Part shown: piece after piece, positions 60,208 to 64,000 of the stretch
How positions within the stretch are numbered: position 1 is the stretch's first letter
Layout of the letters: every line of letters starts with the position of its first letter
Assembly: GCF_003116585.1 (NCBI RefSeq)
Contig: NZ_QEHM01000001.1
Span: forward strand, 62,001-126,000
Source: Albibacillus kandeliae
GTDB lineage: Bacteria > Pseudomonadota > Alphaproteobacteria > Rhodobacterales > Rhodobacteraceae
Length of the DNA: 64,000 nt
Direction: 5' to 3'
Program-made: the position numbers and the translations under genes
Notes under the pieces: generated by a model
What the model saw: only the letters and a program-made list of their open reading frames with translations
The model's database searches: none
What the model was told of the DNA's origin: nothing

Positions 60208-61248
60208 TTACATACCGATTTCGCGGTTCCAGCGGTCGACCCACTCGTTCCGGACCTTGGCGATCTCGGCATAGGGCGGCAGGTTGGCCTTGGAGAGCGG
60301 GGTGACCCGCGCGGCGAGCTTCTCGCTGTAGACCACCTCGGTGTTGGTCACGCCGTAGTTCAGGATCTCGGCGAACTGTGCCTGCGGTCCGGGCGCCAGG
60401 ACCTCGTTCAGGTAGTCCCAGGCGAGATCGGAGGCGTTCTTGGGCTTCTGGATCGCCACGGCGGTCATGGCGCCGCCTTCCTCGGGGTTGATGAAGTCGA
60501 TCCAGTCGACGCCTTCGTCCACGTGGTTCCAGGTGCGGCCGTCGAAGTAGATGCCGAGGTCGGCTTCGCCGGAGGCGAGGTGGTTGAAGAAGTCGTTCGG
60601 ACCCGCCCAGAACACGAGGTTGTCCTTCATCTTGGCCATCGCCTCGAAGAAGGGATCGACGTTGTTCACGTCACCGCCAAGCGCGTTGTTCAGCGCCCAG
60701 AGGAAGAAGACGGTGGTCGGGCCGTACTGGATCGAGGGGACCGAGGCCACGAACTCGCCCGAGGACACGCGGTCGACGAAGGCCGCAAAGCTCATCGGCG
60801 GTTCCGACACGGCCTGCTTGTTGTAGGTGATGCCACCGACACCGTAGTCGAAGTAGGTGCCCTTGCCGAGGCAGGCATCGGTGAAGGCCTGCGGGATGTT
60901 GGCGAGGTTCGGCAGCTTCTCGACGGTGAACTCGTCCATCAGGTCGCCCTCGGCGGCGAGAACGGCGAGGTCCGGGGTCATGATCAGCACGTCGAGCGGC
61001 GGGTTCTCGGGGTTGGCTTCGACCTGCGCCAGCCACTGGGCCGGGCCGCCGAGCGAAACGGTCGCCTTGGCGCCGGTCTTGGCCTCGAAGGGCGCGACGA
61101 AGCAGTCGCGGATCGCCTGTTCCCATACGCCGCCGTAGGCGGTGACGTTCAAGGTCTTGGTCTGTGCCCTGAGGGGCAGGCCGTTCAGGCCCACGAGCCC
61201 GGCAGCGGCGGCGCCGGTGCCGAGGAATTTGCGTCGGTTCAGTGACAT
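60208..61248 (-). CDS. ABC importer substrate-binding protein, PotD-like
   Basis: Periplasmic binding protein of 346 residues from ATG 61248, with GGAGAGACC upstream. The N-terminus MSLNRRKFLGTGAAAAGLVGL carries a twin-arginine signal (RRKFLG), so it is probably exported folded by Tat. The mature part fits extracellular solute-binding family 1 or polyamine type: LNVTAYGGVWEQAIRDCFVAPFEAKTGAKATVSLGG, GIYFDGRTWNHVDEGVDWIDFINPEEGGAM. Acidic and aromatic residues suit a cationic or amino-bearing ligand, but that is a guess. Confidence 0.92.
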   Translation of the reverse strand: MSLNRRKFLGTGAAAAGLVGLNGLPLRAQTKTLNVTAYGGVWEQAIRDCFVAPFEAKTGAKATVSLGGPAQWLAQVEANPENPPLDVLIMTPDLAVLAAEGDLMDEFTVEKLPNLANIPQAFTDACLGKGTYFDYGVGGITYNKQAVSEPPMSFAAFVDRVSSGEFVASVPSIQYGPTTVFFLWALNNALGGDVNNVDPFFEAMAKMKDNLVFWAGPNDFFNHLASGEADLGIYFDGRTWNHVDEGVDWIDFINPEEGGAMTAVAIQKPKNASDLAWDYLNEVLAPGPQAQFAEILNYGVTNTEVVYSEKLAARVTPLSKANLPPYAEIAKVRNEWVDRWNREIGM

Positions 61249-61290
61249 TGGTCTCTCCATTGGAATTTGGGCCGTTTTGCCGGTTCTGGT

Positions 61291-63282
61291 TCAGATGGTG
61301 CTCAGACAGGTTTCGAGACGCCGGATGGCGGTCTCGCGCTGGGTGTCGCTCGCCGGGAGGCGAGGGAAGCTGGAAGGCAGGTCCGCGAGGACGGTTTCGA
61401 AGATTTCGCGGCGGCGGCTCTGGCGGCGCGACAGCGGCAGCGCCAGCAGGGCGGCGTTCAGCCGGTCCATCAGCTCGGGCGCAAAGATGCCGTCCCAGGT
61501 GTCGCGCTCGGGGCCGAAGACGGTGCCTGCGTTGGTCGCCGCGCCCTTGCGCAGCGCGGCGGTCGCCTCGTGGTCGATCTGCCCGTCGCAGAGCGCGACG
61601 CCATAGGCGCGGCGCGCATGGTCGGCAGTGACGAAACCTGCCTCCACATCGGCGAGAACCGCCTCGGGCGCGCGCTGCATCGGATCGCCGTAACCGCCTG
61701 CGCCGGGGGTGCGGAAGGTGACGATGTCGCCCGACTTGACCTCCAGCACGTCGATCTTGCCGAGCCGGTGTTCGCGCGGGTGGCCTTCGTTGATCACCAA
61801 CGAGCCAGGCTGGCCGGGCTGTCCGCCCGCCTGTCCCCAGGGCCGGAACAGCAGGCGTTCCATGCCGCGCCCGAGGACGTGGGAGCCGTCGGTTAGAACG
61901 CGGAACGAAAGTTCCATGCCGCAGCCGCCGCGCCATTGACCGGCGCCGCCGGAGTCGGGGCGCAGGCCGTAGTGCAGCACCTCGACGCCCAGTTCGGCCT
62001 CGACCGTTTCCACCGGGTTGTTGGCGAGGTTCGAGATGCCGCTGTCGCGCCCGTCCACGCCATCATGTCCGCGCCGGGCCCCGGTGCCGCCGATCAGCGG
62101 TTCGATCACCTGCACCATCCGCCCGCCGGCGGGTTTGGGCTCGCTCATCACGATCGGGATCACCGTACCGGAGGCCGCGGCAGGCAGCACGTCGGGCAGG
62201 GCGAGGCCGAAAGCCCCGTTGAGGATGTCGTTCACCCGGATCGCGGCGGCGTGGCGCACGCCGGTTGCCGCCGGCTCCTCGGGGTTCACCAAGGTGCCGA
62301 GCGGGGTATGGATGCTGAGCGGGCGCAAGAGCCCGGCGTTCAGCGGGGCGGAGCGGTCGAGCGTCTGTACCAGTGCCAGCATGCGCAGCGTCAACCACGC
62401 ATGGGGCCGCCCGCAGGAGGGGATGTTCATCGCGGTAGCGACCTGCGGATCGGTGCCGGTGAAGTCGAGGTGGACGCTGCCGTCCTTGATCTCGACCGTC
62501 ACCGAAAGGCGCACGGGCAGGCGGCTGGCGGCGTCGTCGTCGAGGTAGTCGGAAAAGCTGTAGCGGCCCTCGGGCATCTGGCGCAGAACCGCCTCGGCCT
62601 TGCCCGCGGCGTAGCTCATCAGAGCTTCCTGCGCGGCGGTGAGCTCGGCTTGCCCATGCTGGCCAAGCATCTGCGCGACGCGGCGGCGCCCGGTGGCCAG
62701 CGAGGCCAGCATGGCGCGGATGTCGCCCATGTTGGCGTCCGGCGTGCGCGAGTTGGCGTCGAGGAACAGCCGGACCTCGGGCGACATCTCGCCCCGGCGC
62801 ATCAGCTTGACGGGCGGGATCCGCAGCCCTTCCTGGAAGATCTCGGTGTTCACCGGCGAGATCGAGGAGGGCACGCGCCCGCCTACGTCCGAGCAGTGCA
62901 CGAAACACCAGCCGTAGGCGACGATTTCGCCCTCGTGGAAGTAGGGCTCGATCATGTGCAGGTCGGGCAGGTGTGTGGCGAGCCCGGTCGAGCGGTAGGG
63001 GTCGTTGGTGAGGATCACGTCGCCCGGTTCCAGCGCGCCCTGAACCTCGATGACGGCCTCGATGGCGGGAAGGCATTCCAGCCCAACGAAACCCGAGACA
63101 CCGATGGAGCGCGGGTAGGCGAAGAACCGGCCGTCGAGCCCCGCCAGCGCGCAGGCGAAGTCGGCGGTTTCCTTGACGTAGAGGGTGCGGCCCGTGCGCT
63201 GCAGCGTCAGGCACATCTCTTCGGTGACCGAGGCGAACTTGTTGCCGAGGATTTCCAGCAGAACGGGGTCGAGGCTGCTCAT
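61291..63282 (-). CDS. Hydantoinase B/oxoprolinase family protein
   Basis: Beta-type subunit of an ATP-dependent N-methylhydantoinase, 5-oxoprolinase or acetophenone carboxylase-like enzyme. It has 663 residues. The family core covers about 1-565: ILGNKFASVTEEMCLTLQRTG, GDVILTNDPYRSTGLATHLPDLHMIEPYF, NIPSCGRPHAWLT, GGYGDPMQRAPEAV. A C-terminal part of about 90 residues (from TAALRKGAAT to the end) goes beyond the usual finish soon after GGYGDP. The start overlaps the HyuA stop (ATGA). Confidence 0.9.
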   Translation of the reverse strand: MSSLDPVLLEILGNKFASVTEEMCLTLQRTGRTLYVKETADFACALAGLDGRFFAYPRSIGVSGFVGLECLPAIEAVIEVQGALEPGDVILTNDPYRSTGLATHLPDLHMIEPYFHEGEIVAYGWCFVHCSDVGGRVPSSISPVNTEIFQEGLRIPPVKLMRRGEMSPEVRLFLDANSRTPDANMGDIRAMLASLATGRRRVAQMLGQHGQAELTAAQEALMSYAAGKAEAVLRQMPEGRYSFSDYLDDDAASRLPVRLSVTVEIKDGSVHLDFTGTDPQVATAMNIPSCGRPHAWLTLRMLALVQTLDRSAPLNAGLLRPLSIHTPLGTLVNPEEPAATGVRHAAAIRVNDILNGAFGLALPDVLPAAASGTVIPIVMSEPKPAGGRMVQVIEPLIGGTGARRGHDGVDGRDSGISNLANNPVETVEAELGVEVLHYGLRPDSGGAGQWRGGCGMELSFRVLTDGSHVLGRGMERLLFRPWGQAGGQPGQPGSLVINEGHPREHRLGKIDVLEVKSGDIVTFRTPGAGGYGDPMQRAPEAVLADVEAGFVTADHARRAYGVALCDGQIDHEATAALRKGAATNAGTVFGPERDTWDGIFAPELMDRLNAALLALPLSRRQSRRREIFETVLADLPSSFPRLPASDTQRETAIRRLETCLSTI

Positions 63283-64000
63283 GCCGGGGTCCTTTCGATG
63301 ATCAGGTTGCCGTGGTCGTCCACCGTTGCGGTCCAGCCGGGGAGGATGACGGTGGTGGTTTCGGGCTGTTCGACGACGGCTGGGCCGGAGAGCACGGCGC
63401 CGGTGCCGAGGGTGGCGCGGTCGTAGACGTCGGCGTCGCGCCAGCCGCCCTTGTGGAAGATCGCGCGGCGGGTGCGCACCGGGGCGCCCTCGCCGGTGGC
63501 GGCGGAGGCGGTGAGGGGCTGTCCCGCGCCGATCATGGCGAGGCGGATGGTGCCGATCTCGACCTGCGCCTCGGTGTCCCGGAAGCCGTAGATGCGCTCG
63601 TGTTCGCGGTGGAACGCCTCGGCGTAGTCGGCCGCGACGGCGCCGGGGGCCAGTTCGACGCGGAGTTCGTAGGCCTGGCCCGCATAGCGCATGTCGGCCG
63701 AGCGTTCGGCGCGACGGTCCGAGATATCCGGCAGTTCATCGTCGAGCCAGGCATCGCCCTCGGCTTGGAGGGCGGCAAAGGTGGCCTCGGCCGCGGCGGC
63801 GCTGGCCTCGGTAAGTTCCACGCGGAGCGAGCGCACGAAGTCGCGGCGCAGGTCGGCACCGGCTGCGCCCATTGCGCAATAGGCCCCGGCGGCCTGGGGC
63901 ACGAGGATGCGGGCGATGCCGATTTCCTCGGCCAGCAGGTTGGCGTGGGTCGGCCCGGCGCCGCCGAAGGGCAGCAGCACGAAGTCGCGCGGGTCCAGCC
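63279..64000 (-). CDS. Hydantoinase A/oxoprolinase family protein (partial, N-terminus off the right edge)
   Basis: C-terminal 240 codons of the alpha-type subunit that carries the ATPase-like (actin fold) part of the hydantoinase/oxoprolinase pair. The frame stays open to base 64000, so the start is outside. Visible family motifs: FVLLPFGGAGPTHANLLAEEIGI, ILVPQAAGAYCAMGAAGADLRRDFVRS, MRYAGQAYELRVEL, FHREHERIYGF and a C-terminal LSGPAVVEQPETTTVILPGW. It is the first visible gene of the seven-gene minus-strand operon. Confidence 0.9.
   Translation of the reverse strand, partial: LDPRDFVLLPFGGAGPTHANLLAEEIGIARILVPQAAGAYCAMGAAGADLRRDFVRSLRVELTEASAAAAEATFAALQAEGDAWLDDELPDISDRRAERSADMRYAGQAYELRVELAPGAVAADYAEAFHREHERIYGFRDTEAQVEIGTIRLAMIGAGQPLTASAATGEGAPVRTRRAIFHKGGWRDADVYDRATLGTGAVLSGPAVVEQPETTTVILPGWTATVDDHGNLIIERTPA

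Overview
The window is GC-rich, gene-dense chromosomal DNA from an alphaproteobacterium. The best fit is a marine-type member of the Rhodobacteraceae (Roseobacter group). Support comes from the tad pilus gene set, the ctaC-ctaB-small ORF-ctaG-ctaE oxidase cluster followed by a SURF1 gene and thrC, the lysC-ptsP pair, and an intergenic repeat type that looks typical of that group. I see no rRNA, tRNA, CRISPR array, insertion sequence, prophage or integrase, and no clear frameshifted gene. Two genes are cut by the window edges: tadC on the left and a hydantoinase A gene on the right.

Layout. 1-8.7 kb, minus strand: a tight-adherence (Tad/Flp) pilus locus read right to left. It holds two Flp pilins, CpaB, the secretin CpaC/RcpA, an OmpA-type lipoprotein, CpaE/TadZ, TadA, TadB and TadC. 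Strong terminators separate pilin A and cpaB from the genes after them. 9.0-17.6 kb: a lytic transglycosylase, both subunits of a 3-oxoacid CoA-transferase, topA, dprA, an acetyltransferase and tldD. 17.6-22.1 kb: aa3-type cytochrome oxidase subunits II and III with assembly factors CtaB, CtaG and SURF1, plus a 54-residue membrane protein. A perfect FNR-type box lies upstream. 22.1-25.4 kb: thrC, an M16 peptidase and an acetyltransferase. 25.4-30.2 kb: a luciferase-like oxidoreductase, a D-Ala-D-Ala ligase, a metallo-beta-lactamase-fold protein and a GlcD-type oxidase. 30.2-35.4 kb: apt and mtnP, which form a methylthioadenosine/adenine salvage pair. Between them lie a ribbon-helix-helix protein with its own palindrome, a LysE exporter and membrane proteins. 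35.5-45.6 kb: a SulP transporter, an MFS transporter, a glutaredoxin-MauE fusion, a PAS histidine kinase and several small enzymes. 45.7-49.4 kb: aspartokinase and the nitrogen-PTS enzyme I.

49.5-64 kb looks most accessory. It carries a carboxylesterase divergent from a LysR regulator, followed by an NMT1/SsuA-type ABC importer with two different permeases. Facing it is a seven-gene minus-strand operon: hydantoinase A and B, a PotD-like binding protein, two permeases, a cysteine-desulfurase-like aminotransferase and a flavin monooxygenase. That operon reads as uptake and breakdown of an unknown nitrogen (perhaps sulfur) compound. Its ATPase gene is not in the window.

The least explained signals are these: an 18-bp perfect palindrome between the ribbon-helix-helix gene and a divergent 39-codon ORF; a direct repeat with 31-bp spacing in front of the orphan PAS kinase; a long-armed inverted repeat in front of a DUF1178 gene; and the inverted pair of 63-bp intergenic elements.
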